Assembly: GCA_963812945.1 (NCBI GenBank)
Contig: CAWEXD010000004.1
Span: 1 to 64,000, forward strand
Length of the DNA stretch: 64,000 nucleotides
From: DASRDR01 sp963812945 [NCBI: uncultured Candidatus Rokubacteria bacterium]
GTDB lineage: Bacteria > Methylomirabilota > Methylomirabilia > Rokubacteriales
Direction: 5' to 3'
The notes beneath the pieces were generated by a model. That model saw nothing but the letters and a program-made list of their open reading frames with translations. It did no database searches and had not been told where the DNA came from. The translations under genes were made by a program, and so were the position numbers. This document shows, one piece after another, positions 9,635-18,232 of this stretch (the stretch's first letter is position 1; each line of letters begins with the position of its first letter).

Positions 9635-10606
9635 CTAGGCCGCCAGCCGGCCCGCCTGGACGAGTCGGCTCCGGATCCAGTGATAGGTGTGCTCGAGGCC
9701 CTTCTCGAGGCTCACCCTCGGCTCCCACCCGAGGACCTCGCGGAGCCGGGTGTTGTCGCTGTTGCGCCCCCGGACGCCCTGCGGCTTCGAGAGATCGTAG
9801 CGCTTCCGCAGCCGCTTGCCGGCGAGGTCGGCGACGATGTCGACCAATTCGTCGATCGAGATCAGCCGGTCCTGGCCGAGATTCAGCGGCTCGGAGAAGC
9901 CCGATCGCATGAGACGGTGGATGCCCTCGACGCAGTCGTCGACGTAGCAGTACGAGCGCGTCTGCTTGCCGTCACCCCAGACCTCCACGACGTCTCCGTC
10001 CGCGGCCAGGGCCACTTTGCGACAGATCGCTGCCGGCGACTTTTCCCGCCCGCCGTCGTAGGTTCCGAGCGGGCCGAAGATGTTGTGGAAGCGGACGACG
10101 CGGGTCTCGAGGCCGAAGTCCTCGCGGTAGTGTCGGCAGAGCCGCTCCGTGTAGAGCTTCTCCCAGCCGTAGCCATCCTCGGGATCCGCCGGATAGGCAT
10201 CTTCCTCGCGAAGCGGTGTCACGTCCGGCGAGTCCTGCCGGTATCCGGGATAGACGCACGCCGACGACGTGTACAGGAACCGCCTGACCCCGTTCAGGCG
10301 GGCAGCCTCCAGCGTGTGGGTGTTGATCAGCACGTTGTCGCGGCTGATCTCTGCCTTGTGGGAATGGATGAAGCCGATGCCACCCATGTTCGCGCCGAGC
10401 GCATAGACCTCCTCCACGCCGCGCGACGCCACCAGGCACGCGTCCCACCGCCTGAGGTCGAGGATCTCGAACTCGTGGGCCCGAGTCGACTCGTACTCGG
10501 GAGGCCGGAGGTCGACGCCCCGAACCCAGTAGCCCTGCTCGACCAGATAGCTCGTCAGATGGTGTCCGATGAAACCGCCAGCCCCCGTGACCAGCACCCT
10601 CCCCAT
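9635..10606 (-). CDS. GDP-mannose 3,5-epimerase-like nucleotide-sugar epimerase
   Basis: A 323-residue extended SDR. It has the NAD motif TGAGGFIGH, the catalytic Ser region SSACVYPGYR and the YGWEK tetrad (Tyr and Lys). SACVYP and the length are characteristic of the GDP-mannose 3,5-epimerase group, which makes GDP-L-galactose from GDP-mannose. Other epimerase specificities remain possible. The ATG at 10606 gives the motif at residue 7; an upstream start would run into the FkbM gene. It probably supplies a sugar nucleotide for the polysaccharide. Confidence 0.8.
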   Translation of the reverse strand: MGRVLVTGAGGFIGHHLTSYLVEQGYWVRGVDLRPPEYESTRAHEFEILDLRRWDACLVASRGVEEVYALGANMGGIGFIHSHKAEISRDNVLINTHTLEAARLNGVRRFLYTSSACVYPGYRQDSPDVTPLREEDAYPADPEDGYGWEKLYTERLCRHYREDFGLETRVVRFHNIFGPLGTYDGGREKSPAAICRKVALAADGDVVEVWGDGKQTRSYCYVDDCVEGIHRLMRSGFSEPLNLGQDRLISIDELVDIVADLAGKRLRKRYDLSKPQGVRGRNSDNTRLREVLGWEPRVSLEKGLEHTYHWIRSRLVQAGRLAA

Positions 10607-10691
10607 GTCGCTCACTCCCCGGGCCGCGGTCACCATCCCGTGCACCGCAGGACCCTCCGCATTGTGTGGGCGCGCGTACCCCACGGCCGCG

Positions 10692-11501
10692 TCACTGAGG
10701 GAACTCACGCAGTGGGATGCCCCCCTCTTCGAGCCGGCTGCCGCTCACTCCGACGTAGATACACCCGAGATCGTGTCGCTCGGCTCGATGCGTGTATCGA
10801 AATGGCGCCAGGAAGCCATTGAACAGCCGGAAGAGCGCATACGGCGTCCCCTCGATGTACTCACAGGCGTCCCTGAGAAAACGCCGGCTAGCGATCCATG
10901 TCTCGTTGTACTCGAACGAAAAGATGTCGATTGCTTGCCGGTTGAGCAGTCGCTCAGCACCCTCGAGCACGTGCAGGTCATGCCCCTCGACATCGATCTT
11001 CACGAGATCGATCCTCGAGTGACCTCGCTTCTCCAGGAAATCGTCGAGCGTGACGGTTTCCACGCGATATCTCTCCGCACGGGTCTCGCGACCAACGGCC
11101 AGGCTGCTCGACCCGTCCCCTGAATCGTAGAACTCCATCTCCGACTGCCGATTCGACACCGCCAGCGGCAGCAATTCGACCCGGGGCTCATGAGCGAAGT
11201 TGACCGCGAATCCTGGCTGCATGGACCTCGCCGGCTCGAACCCGATGATCCGGGCGTACGGCCGTTGTCTCAGGGCCTCTCGCGTGAACGTCCCCCGGTT
11301 GAAGCCAACGTCCAGAACCAGCGGTTCTCTCGGGAGAAGCGAGAGCAGCCAGTATTCGCCATTGGACTCTGCCAACAGCGACCGATTCATCACGACGTAT
11401 TCCCAACGTCGAGCGAAGGCGGAGTAGGCTTTCACCATGTGCAGGCCGAACCGCGACCAGAACACTGACTGCAAAGCTCGATGCCGCTTCCCTCGATTCA
11501 T
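10692..11501 (-). CDS. FkbM-family methyltransferase
   Basis: A 269-residue protein with the FkbM Rossmann fold. The SAM site is LVLDVGFNRGTFTREA, followed by IIGFEPARSM, and the family hallmark IDLVKIDVEGHDLHVLEGA is intact. FkbM enzymes O-methylate sugars or polyketides, so methylation of a sugar residue of the exported polysaccharide is likely. A 170-bp gap separates it from the sugar transferase, the largest gap inside the locus; a weak sigma-54-like element lies there. Confidence 0.85.
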   Translation of the reverse strand: MNRGKRHRALQSVFWSRFGLHMVKAYSAFARRWEYVVMNRSLLAESNGEYWLLSLLPREPLVLDVGFNRGTFTREALRQRPYARIIGFEPARSMQPGFAVNFAHEPRVELLPLAVSNRQSEMEFYDSGDGSSSLAVGRETRAERYRVETVTLDDFLEKRGHSRIDLVKIDVEGHDLHVLEGAERLLNRQAIDIFSFEYNETWIASRRFLRDACEYIEGTPYALFRLFNGFLAPFRYTHRAERHDLGCIYVGVSGSRLEEGGIPLREFPQ

Positions 11502-11620
11502 GAGCGACCGGCGTCAGGCTGAACGCCGTGGCGATGGACCGCCCCCAGCGAGACGCCCGAAGTCAGCACCGTAGAGACGAGGACACTCATCTGATGGCCA
11601 GTTCAGTTCGTCGCGACGAT

Positions 11621-11636
11621 GGCATCGTCGGCGCCA
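11621..11636 (-). promoter_or_regulatory. Weak candidate sigma-54 promoter before the FkbM gene
   Basis: On the minus strand the sequence reads TGGCGCCGACGATGCC, with GG and GC exactly 10 nt apart as required for -24/-12 promoters. It matches TGGC and TGC of the consensus but has mismatches at three other places. It lies about 120 bp before the FkbM start. In DNA this rich in G+C such spacing can arise by chance. Confidence 0.3.
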
Positions 11637-11671
11637 ATGACCGGGTCAACGGCGGCAGTCGACCCATCGCC

Positions 11672-13090
11672 TCACCACCCGGTCCGGCGCAGGACCTTCA
11701 GCACCGTGAGCCCGAGGATTCGAAGGTCCAGCCAGATCGACCAGGAGTCGATGTAGCGACAGTCGAGCTTGACGATTTCCTCGAAGTCCCGGATCTCCTG
11801 GTTGCCGGCGAGCTGCCACAGCCCGGTGATGCCGGGCTTCATCGAAAGGCGTCGGCGGTGATGGGGACGATAGCACTCCACTTCGTCCAGCGTCGGCGGG
11901 CGCGTGCCCACGAGACTCATGTCACCACGCAGGACGTTCCAGAACTGAGGCAGCTCGTCCAGGTGCCGCGCGCGCAGCCACTTGCCCAGCGGCGTGACCC
12001 GCGGATCATCGCGGAGCTTGAACATCGCGCCCTGCATCTCGTTGACGGCGTGGAGCTCGGCCTGCCGCGCCTCGGCATCCACGTACATCGTGCGGAACTT
12101 GTAGAGGGCGAACAGGCGTCGGTTCCGGCCCACTCGAACCTGCGAGAAGAGGACGGGTCCCGGGGAGTCCTCATGGATCCGGCGCGCGTACCGCGCGTAG
12201 ACCACCAGGAACACGGCCAGGCCGACCAGAGCCCCGGCCACGTCCATCGCGCGCTTCACCGCAAGCGCCCAGGGCGGTCTCCGAAGGGGGTCGAGGGAGA
12301 CGATCCCGACGCCGTCCACCCAGGCCAGGTCCTGATGCGTCCATCGCCGCAGGGGCAGGTCGAGGACGAGCCGCGCGGATATCCCGATCTCCTGGCAGAG
12401 GTCGAGGTGCTCCTCCACCTGAGGGAACTCCCGCGGGCTGATGGCGAACACGACCTCGTCCGTGGGCTGGTGCCGGACGATCTCGGGCAGATCTTTCAGC
12501 CGCCCGACGATCGGCACCCCGGCGACCTCCTCGTCCGGGCCCGACGCCCCGTCGTCGACGACCCCGATGACGCGCACGCCCCAGTACGGATGCTCCCGGA
12601 GGAACTCCAGATAGCGCCCGGCCCGGTCCACGGTTCCGACGATGAGCGTGTGGCGGGCGTTGTGACCCTGGCGCCGCCAGTGGCGGAGCAGACTCACGAT
12701 CGCGAGCTTCTCGGTCGCCAGCCCCACGAAGCTGATCAGGACGAAGAACTGCATCAGGAGCCGGCTGACCTCCCAGCGAGCGGCCACGAACAGCACGCTC
12801 ATCACCAGGAGGGCGCCGACCGCCTGGACCTTCACGAGGTTGGTCAGGAGCTCGGCGCGCGGCCGGTAGCGGAACGACTCGTAGAAGCCGAATCGATTGA
12901 GCGCCCACGCCCAGATCGCGAGCGTCACCGCCAGGAGCCACAGGTACTCGCCGAACGGCAGGAGCGGGCCGCGCCCGGCGGGTGGCATCCGGTCCCGCAG
13001 GACGTAGGCGAGCAGGAACGACCCGGCCACGACCACGAGATCGCAGGCGACCGCCGCCCGTCGCAGCGGCGCCGAGCGCTCAGCGAGCAT
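11672..13090 (-). CDS. Undecaprenyl-phosphate sugar phosphotransferase (WbaP-type priming enzyme)
   Basis: A 472-residue polyprenyl glycosylphosphotransferase. Four N-terminal membrane helices (about residues 10-120) precede a CoA-binding-like Rossmann domain (LIVGTVDRAGR), a further membrane segment, and the C-terminal catalytic domain. That domain has the motifs KRAMDVAGA, LFALYKFRTMYVDAE, DELPQFWNVLRGDMSLVG and KPGITGLWQ. It transfers a hexose-1-phosphate to undecaprenyl phosphate at the inner membrane, starting repeat-unit synthesis. It overlaps the next gene upstream by 11 bp. Confidence 0.92.
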   Translation of the reverse strand: MLAERSAPLRRAAVACDLVVVAGSFLLAYVLRDRMPPAGRGPLLPFGEYLWLLAVTLAIWAWALNRFGFYESFRYRPRAELLTNLVKVQAVGALLVMSVLFVAARWEVSRLLMQFFVLISFVGLATEKLAIVSLLRHWRRQGHNARHTLIVGTVDRAGRYLEFLREHPYWGVRVIGVVDDGASGPDEEVAGVPIVGRLKDLPEIVRHQPTDEVVFAISPREFPQVEEHLDLCQEIGISARLVLDLPLRRWTHQDLAWVDGVGIVSLDPLRRPPWALAVKRAMDVAGALVGLAVFLVVYARYARRIHEDSPGPVLFSQVRVGRNRRLFALYKFRTMYVDAEARQAELHAVNEMQGAMFKLRDDPRVTPLGKWLRARHLDELPQFWNVLRGDMSLVGTRPPTLDEVECYRPHHRRRLSMKPGITGLWQLAGNQEIRDFEEIVKLDCRYIDSWSIWLDLRILGLTVLKVLRRTGW

Positions 13091-14393
13091 GCGTCACCAG
13101 CGTGTCGGGCTCCCGCACGTCCTCGTCCTCGTGGCTCGGCGACGGCCACTGGGGCCATGCGCCGTTCGCCGCGACCCGGGTAAAGTGACGCTCCATCTCG
13201 GGCAGCAGCCGATCGCGGCCCCAGTGGCGCCGCGCATGGGCCCGCCCCTGCTCCCCCATCGCCCGTCGCCGGCGCGGGTCGCGGCGGAGCGCCCGGATCG
13301 CGTCGAGGAGGGTCGCGGGATCCTCGGCGGGGACCACCAGGCCGGCATCCGCCTCGTTCACGACCCGGGCGACCTCGCTGCTCGCGTTGAGCGAGGCGAT
13401 GACCGGGCGGCCGGCCGCCAGGAGCGTGAGCACCTTCGACGGGAACACGATGTCGGCGACGACTCGCTGCTGCGTCACGAGCGCCACGTCGGCGGCTGCG
13501 AGGAGCTCACGGAAGGTCGACTCGGGCTGCAGCGGCAGGATGCGGACGTTGGGAAGCCTGGCCGCGGCCACTCGCGCCTCGAGAGCCGGTCGCACCGCCC
13601 CGTCTCCGACGAGGAGGTACACGATGTCCGGGTCCGAGCGCGAACGTTGGGCCGCATCGATGACGACGCCGAGGCCCTGTTTGACGCCCATGTTCCCGAC
13701 GTGAACCACCAGGAATCCGCCGCCGAGACCGAACCGCTGGCGGACCGCCGACCCGTCGCCGTGGAGCGGGAGGTCGAACAGGGTCGGGTCCGCCCAGTCG
13801 GGGAGAAGCGCGACCCGCTCCGGGGGGATGCCCTTGGAGAGGATCCTCCGCCGCATGTCGACCGTCAGCGTCGAGACCAGCGCCGCCCGCCGGTAGGCCA
13901 GGCGCTCGAGGCCGTAGAGCAAGCGCACCATCGCCCCCGCCCGAAGCATCCCGAGATCGACGGCGGCGTCGGGCTGGAGATCCGGCACGTGAAATACGTA
14001 GGGCACGCCCCAGACTCGACTCAGAACGAGGGAGCTCACCGCGAGGCCCAGCGGCGGCGACACGGTCACGAGGAGCTGGGGCGGCGAGGCGACGAGGGCC
14101 CGGAGGCAGGAGGACGCGACGAATGATGCCTCGTGGAGGACGCGTTGGGCCGTCGTGACCCGGGCCGGCACGTGAAGCCACGAGCGCAGGATGCGCACGC
14201 CGTTCCGGGTCTCCCGGGCGACGAGGCGACCTCGGTAAGCGTCGTCGATCAGCCAGCGCGGGTAGTACGGAAAGCCCGTGCACATGGTCGTGTCGTGGCC
14301 CCGGCTGGCGAGGTACTCGCAGCGACCGGTGTTGAACACCGCGATCCCGGTCTCTTCCGGCCAGTAGTTGATTCCGAGCATCAGAAGGCGCAT
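13080..14393 (-). CDS. WcaI-like glycosyltransferase, GT4 family
   Basis: A 437-residue GT-B glycosyltransferase. The N-terminal MRLLMLGINYWPEETGIAVF is typical of the WcaI group, HVGNMGVKQGL opens the donor-binding half, and a late VFPSKVLTLLAAGRPVIAS replaces the usual E-x7-E region. It should add a sugar to the lipid-linked repeat on the cytoplasmic face. The ATG at 14393 puts the first strand at the N-terminus. Confidence 0.85.
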   Translation of the reverse strand: MRLLMLGINYWPEETGIAVFNTGRCEYLASRGHDTTMCTGFPYYPRWLIDDAYRGRLVARETRNGVRILRSWLHVPARVTTAQRVLHEASFVASSCLRALVASPPQLLVTVSPPLGLAVSSLVLSRVWGVPYVFHVPDLQPDAAVDLGMLRAGAMVRLLYGLERLAYRRAALVSTLTVDMRRRILSKGIPPERVALLPDWADPTLFDLPLHGDGSAVRQRFGLGGGFLVVHVGNMGVKQGLGVVIDAAQRSRSDPDIVYLLVGDGAVRPALEARVAAARLPNVRILPLQPESTFRELLAAADVALVTQQRVVADIVFPSKVLTLLAAGRPVIASLNASSEVARVVNEADAGLVVPAEDPATLLDAIRALRRDPRRRRAMGEQGRAHARRHWGRDRLLPEMERHFTRVAANGAWPQWPSPSHEDEDVREPDTLVTHAR

Positions 14394-14403
14394 GGCCCGA
14401 AAC

Positions 14404-15165
14404 CTACCGGTCGCCGCCCCGGGCGGCACCCAGTGCGAGCTTGTTGCCGAAGCGTCCGAAGGCGAGATTCGTGCCCCAGAAGCCAAACCGGAACAGCCGG
14501 AACCACAGCGCGCGATCGAACCATCGGAACCATCGCCCGGGCTCGTGCGGGTAGTACATCAGCGTCCGCCGCCAGGCGACCTGGCGGAATCCCGCCGCCC
14601 GGAGCGCGGCCGCCACGTCCCGGGCGACGAGGCGCTCGACCCGGTTCCCAGCCTCCTCGATCTCTTCGGCGAGGCCGAGGGTCACGGCCAGGCGAGTCAG
14701 CGCAGCCCGGGCCGGCTCCAGGATCAGCACCCCCTCGGCCGCAACCCGCGCCATCTCGGCGATCGCGCGGTTGGGATCCGGCAGGTGATGGAGACCGTCG
14801 TGCACCGCGACGACCTCGAAGCTCCGGTCTCGGAACGGGAGCGCCGCGGCATCGGCCACCTGGAAGTCGGCCGCAAACCCGTAGCGGCGCGCTCGCTCCC
14901 GGGCCCGCCCCACCGCCCCCGGCGAAAGGTCGATCCCGGTGACCCGGGCGCCGCGACGGACCAGCGCCTCGGTGAGAAGCCCGGAGCCACAGCACACCTC
15001 GAGGACGCTGCGGCCGGCCACGTCCAGGCCGAGCACGGCGAGGCCTGTCCGGAACTTGTGTCCGATCAGGAACTCGTAGAGCCGCCCGCAGTCTCGGGGC
15101 CGCCGGATCTCGAACTCGGGGTCCGAGACCTCGTCGTAGTAGTGTTGCTGGTGCGCGTGAGTCAC
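14404..15165 (-). CDS. SAM-dependent methyltransferase (Methyltransf_11 type)
   Basis: A 253-residue class I methyltransferase. Motif I is VLEVCCGSGLLTEAL, with GIDLSPGAVGRA next and the post-motif FEVVAVHDGLHHLPDP. The start is a GTG forming a GTGA overlap with the beta-helix gene stop, the pattern seen repeatedly here. It could methylate a sugar, a lipid-linked intermediate or a nucleotide sugar. The substrate is not evident. Confidence 0.82.
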   Translation of the reverse strand: MTHAHQQHYYDEVSDPEFEIRRPRDCGRLYEFLIGHKFRTGLAVLGLDVAGRSVLEVCCGSGLLTEALVRRGARVTGIDLSPGAVGRARERARRYGFAADFQVADAAALPFRDRSFEVVAVHDGLHHLPDPNRAIAEMARVAAEGVLILEPARAALTRLAVTLGLAEEIEEAGNRVERLVARDVAAALRAAGFRQVAWRRTLMYYPHEPGRWFRWFDRALWFRLFRFGFWGTNLAFGRFGNKLALGAARGGDR

Positions 15166-17567
15166 TTGAGCACCGTGACCTTCTCCGGCGCGAGCAGCCG
15201 CAGGGCCTCGCCGACGCCGGTGAACGCGTTTCCGCTGAGGACGGCTCCCTCCACATTGCCGTCGAGCTCGATGCCGACCGGCGTGTGCGCGATTCGGTTC
15301 TGGTCGACGACGAGATCGCGGACGGCCACAAAGCGCGCGAGCCGCCGCTCGCCCCCATAGCCCCACATGACCAAGATCCGGTACCCGCGAGACAGCCGGT
15401 TGCCGCGGAATACCGCCCCCCGGACGTACTCGAAGCGCTGCCCCAGATTCGTCAGCCAGCCCGCGATGGTGAACCCGAGGTATCCGTACTCGGCGCGGGC
15501 CTCGGGCGTCGGGCCGGACGGCCCCACGCCGGCGTGAGACGTCACGGCGGCCTCCAGCGTGTTGTCCAGCCACTGGATGAACCACCCGCTGAGCCCCCAC
15601 ATGCCTTGGCTGCGTGTGACTGAGTTCCCGTCAAACGTGCAGTCGTAGAGCGCCCCCCAGAACTGCAGGAACACGCTGACGTCTTCCGCCGAGTTCCGGT
15701 GGAAGATGCAGTGACCCATCATCCGGTGAAGCAGCACCACGCTGCTTTGGTCCGGCTCCACATCCCAGTCCTGCTTCACTCGGACGGCTTGCGCATCGTT
15801 CTCCTCGACGGGGCGGTACTGTCCAGCGCCCCGCCCGCTCACGATGAGGGCGTCGAAGGGGCGATAGGCGCCGGGCGCGAGCCCGGCCTGCTCGAAGTGA
15901 ATGGTTCGCCCCGACACCGACGCGACATGACCGACCCACGGCTGAACGCGCGCGCCCGGGCCGTAGATCCAGCCCTGGAGTCGATTGATGTCGAACGCGA
16001 GCGACTCACGCTCGCCGCGCCCCAGGTTCTGACCCACGTTGCCGGCGCCGTAGATGTAGCGGAGCGGCAGCCGCCCGGGCCGCCAGGTCGAGACACCGTC
16101 GATCCAATTTCCCTCGAAGACGATGTGCTGACCACCGATATCCGTCCACGAGACCCCCATCGGATTGCTGAACCGGTTCCCGGTGAACCGCCCGTTTCGG
16201 ATGTCGAGGAAGCGCTGGGCGCCGACGAACTCAGAGTCGGATACCTCGAGCGATAGGACGCCGGCGATCGCCACCGCGAGAGCTCGGTCATGCGTGTCGA
16301 TGATCCCCCAGCGGGAGAATGGCCACTGCGGGTCGCTCTCGGCGCGTGCGCTCGGCCGCCCCGAGTGCGGCAGGTAGTGGATGCGCACCGCGCGCAGGAA
16401 GACGTCCCGGGCGAGGGTAGCTTCGGCCTCGGGGATCGGGCCCAGGTCAGCGGATCCCGGCCGGGGAAGCGCGTCGCGCAGCAACCCATCGAAGGCGTCG
16501 TGACGCAGGACCGTACGCGCATTCCGCACCATGAGCGAGAGCCGCTCGAGGCCGTACTCCCCGGACCCGGTGAGGGCGGTCGGGATGAAGTCGGAAGGCG
16601 ACCGCGGGGCACTCTGAGGCCACTTGAGCCACGTCAGGTCCTTGCCCTCACCTCGTACCACGACACGGTTCGGCAAGTGGAAGGTCCCGGTGAGGCGGTA
16701 TGTGCCGGCCGGACAGAACACGACGCCGCCGCCATTGCGCTCCGCCGCCCGGAGCGCCCGGCGGAAGGCGTCGCTGTCGTCCGTCACGTTGTCGCCGCGG
16801 GCGCCGAACTCTCGCACGTTCAAGACCCCGTCGGGCCACGCGGCAGGGAGGCGGACGCGGAGAGGCCGGCCACCGCCCCAGCCGAGCGGGCCGCCGAAGC
16901 CGTTGTGCAGCCAGACCGCGTACTCCCCTGCCGGCACCGAGCGGGGCACGGAGGCCACGACGCTGTACTTCTCGGCGCCGAGCACCGCGAGCGAGACGAC
17001 CCGGCCGTCCGTCCCCCGCAGGACGACCCGCCGCCCGCCGGGGCCGTCCCGGCCGAGGTTCCGCCCGATGATCTGGATGGCGTCTCCCGGCGCCGCCTCG
17101 TTCTCCGCCAGGCCGGGAAGGAGCCGGGTCGGCTGCACCCAGTCGATCTGAGGCACTCCGATCAGCCGCGGTCCGCTGCCCACATCCATCGCCAGCACGC
17201 CCGGCGCCAGCGAGGGGGGAAGGACCAGCTTGAGCGAGGCGCTCGATGGCTGGACGCTGGGTACCCGAACCGCCTGGGCTCCGGCCGGCACCGACCCCGG
17301 GGGAGGCGTGCCCGGTTCCGCGTCCGGAAGTCGCCAGATCCTGGCCTCGCGGACCTCGGCCAGGTCAGCGCCGTAGAGCAGGACTACGTCTCCCGGGTCG
17401 GCCGGTTCAGACACCCACAGGATGGTCGGCCCCGCGGCGGCGCTCGGGCACGGAAGCAGGCAGAGGGCGAGGACGAGCATTCCCGCTCCGCTCTGCAGGA
17501 GGACGCGCCAGCGCCGGTCCCGGCGTGGCCGCCCGTTCCGGACGCCGTCGGGCACGACGGCCGTCAC
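15162..17567 (-). CDS. Exported right-handed beta-helix protein (pectate-lyase-like)
   Basis: An 801-residue secreted protein beginning at a GTG that overlaps the preceding methyltransferase stop. A basic stretch and hydrophobic core GMLVLALCLLPC form a signal peptide ending near residue 45. Two Ig/IPT-like regions follow (to about residue 240). Then comes a Pectate_lyase_3 entry strand, VREFGARGDNVTDDSDAFRRAL, and a long parallel beta-helix with repeats such as GNRFSNPMGV and GNSVTRSQGM. In export operons such proteins act as periplasmic lyases or epimerases on the polymer (compare AlgG). No catalytic residues can be assigned. Confidence 0.82.
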   Translation of the reverse strand: MTAVVPDGVRNGRPRRDRRWRVLLQSGAGMLVLALCLLPCPSAAAGPTILWVSEPADPGDVVLLYGADLAEVREARIWRLPDAEPGTPPPGSVPAGAQAVRVPSVQPSSASLKLVLPPSLAPGVLAMDVGSGPRLIGVPQIDWVQPTRLLPGLAENEAAPGDAIQIIGRNLGRDGPGGRRVVLRGTDGRVVSLAVLGAEKYSVVASVPRSVPAGEYAVWLHNGFGGPLGWGGGRPLRVRLPAAWPDGVLNVREFGARGDNVTDDSDAFRRALRAAERNGGGVVFCPAGTYRLTGTFHLPNRVVVRGEGKDLTWLKWPQSAPRSPSDFIPTALTGSGEYGLERLSLMVRNARTVLRHDAFDGLLRDALPRPGSADLGPIPEAEATLARDVFLRAVRIHYLPHSGRPSARAESDPQWPFSRWGIIDTHDRALAVAIAGVLSLEVSDSEFVGAQRFLDIRNGRFTGNRFSNPMGVSWTDIGGQHIVFEGNWIDGVSTWRPGRLPLRYIYGAGNVGQNLGRGERESLAFDINRLQGWIYGPGARVQPWVGHVASVSGRTIHFEQAGLAPGAYRPFDALIVSGRGAGQYRPVEENDAQAVRVKQDWDVEPDQSSVVLLHRMMGHCIFHRNSAEDVSVFLQFWGALYDCTFDGNSVTRSQGMWGLSGWFIQWLDNTLEAAVTSHAGVGPSGPTPEARAEYGYLGFTIAGWLTNLGQRFEYVRGAVFRGNRLSRGYRILVMWGYGGERRLARFVAVRDLVVDQNRIAHTPVGIELDGNVEGAVLSGNAFTGVGEALRLLAPEKVTVLK

Positions 17568-18232
17568 CCGGCGTTCCCGGGCGGCGGGCCAGGTCGATCC
17601 ACCCTGCGCGCCACCACGAAGACCGCCCGCCAGATCGGCCACACGCGGCCGAGCGTCTGCCACTCGAGGGAACGGAAGCCGGCGCGCCAGAGGCACCGGT
17701 CCAGGGATTGCCGGGTGAAGAACCGGATGGGACTCCGGACCGGGTCGTAGTGCCTCTCGAATGCGACGAGCGCGATGAGAACGTTCTTGACCAGCCCGTG
17801 GTAGGGCGTTGTCAGCAACAGGAGCCCGCCAGGCTTGAGCACGCGATTCAGCTCGGCCAGGGCACCGTGGACATCGAAGAGATGCTCCAGCACCTCGCCA
17901 ACCAAGATGGCGTCGAAGCTCTCGTCGTGGAACGGCAGCCGCTCCTCCAGGGAGGCGATCTGGACGTCGGCCCCCGGGCAGCGCCGACGGGCCCGGGCCG
18001 CGGCGGCCTCGGCGACCTCGATGCCCGTGACGCGAAAACTCAGCCGGTTGAGGAAGGCCAAAAAGGCGCCGTCGCCGCACCCCGCGTCGAGCACGTGGCG
18101 GCCTCCGTTGGGACGGCCGTTGAGCAATGGCCGAAGGGCCGCCTCGAGGCGAACCATGCGCTCGGCCGTCATCGGATCGCTCTGAGGGGGAGCGTAGTCC
18201 TGCTGCCAGTAGCCCTCGTAGAACTGCTTCAC
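17564..18232 (-). CDS. SAM-dependent methyltransferase (UbiG/Methyltransf_23 type)
   Basis: About 222 residues. Motif I is VLDAGCGDGAFLAFL, then GIEVAEAAAARA, FDAILVGEVLEHL and LKPGGLLLLTTP. The GTG at 18232 makes a 4-bp overlap with the upstream glycosyltransferase stop; an ATG at 18256 is an alternative. Likely a sugar O-methyltransferase of the polysaccharide pathway. A much longer open frame exists upstream but reads through the glycosyltransferase in the wrong frame. Confidence 0.82.
   Translation of the reverse strand: MKQFYEGYWQQDYAPPQSDPMTAERMVRLEAALRPLLNGRPNGGRHVLDAGCGDGAFLAFLNRLSFRVTGIEVAEAAAARARRRCPGADVQIASLEERLPFHDESFDAILVGEVLEHLFDVHGALAELNRVLKPGGLLLLTTPYHGLVKNVLIALVAFERHYDPVRSPIRFFTRQSLDRCLWRAGFRSLEWQTLGRVWPIWRAVFVVARRVDRPGPPPGNAG

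Noticed and set aside
11528-13183. Long plus-strand frame across the sugar transferase
   Set aside because: It is antisense to a motif-complete priming transferase; long antisense frames are expected at this GC content.
17568-18080. N-terminal extension of the beta-helix open frame by 171 codons
   Set aside because: This stretch is the methyltransferase gene read in another frame; it lacks domain features, and the GTG at 17567 has a signal peptide behind it and a 4-bp overlap typical of the locus.
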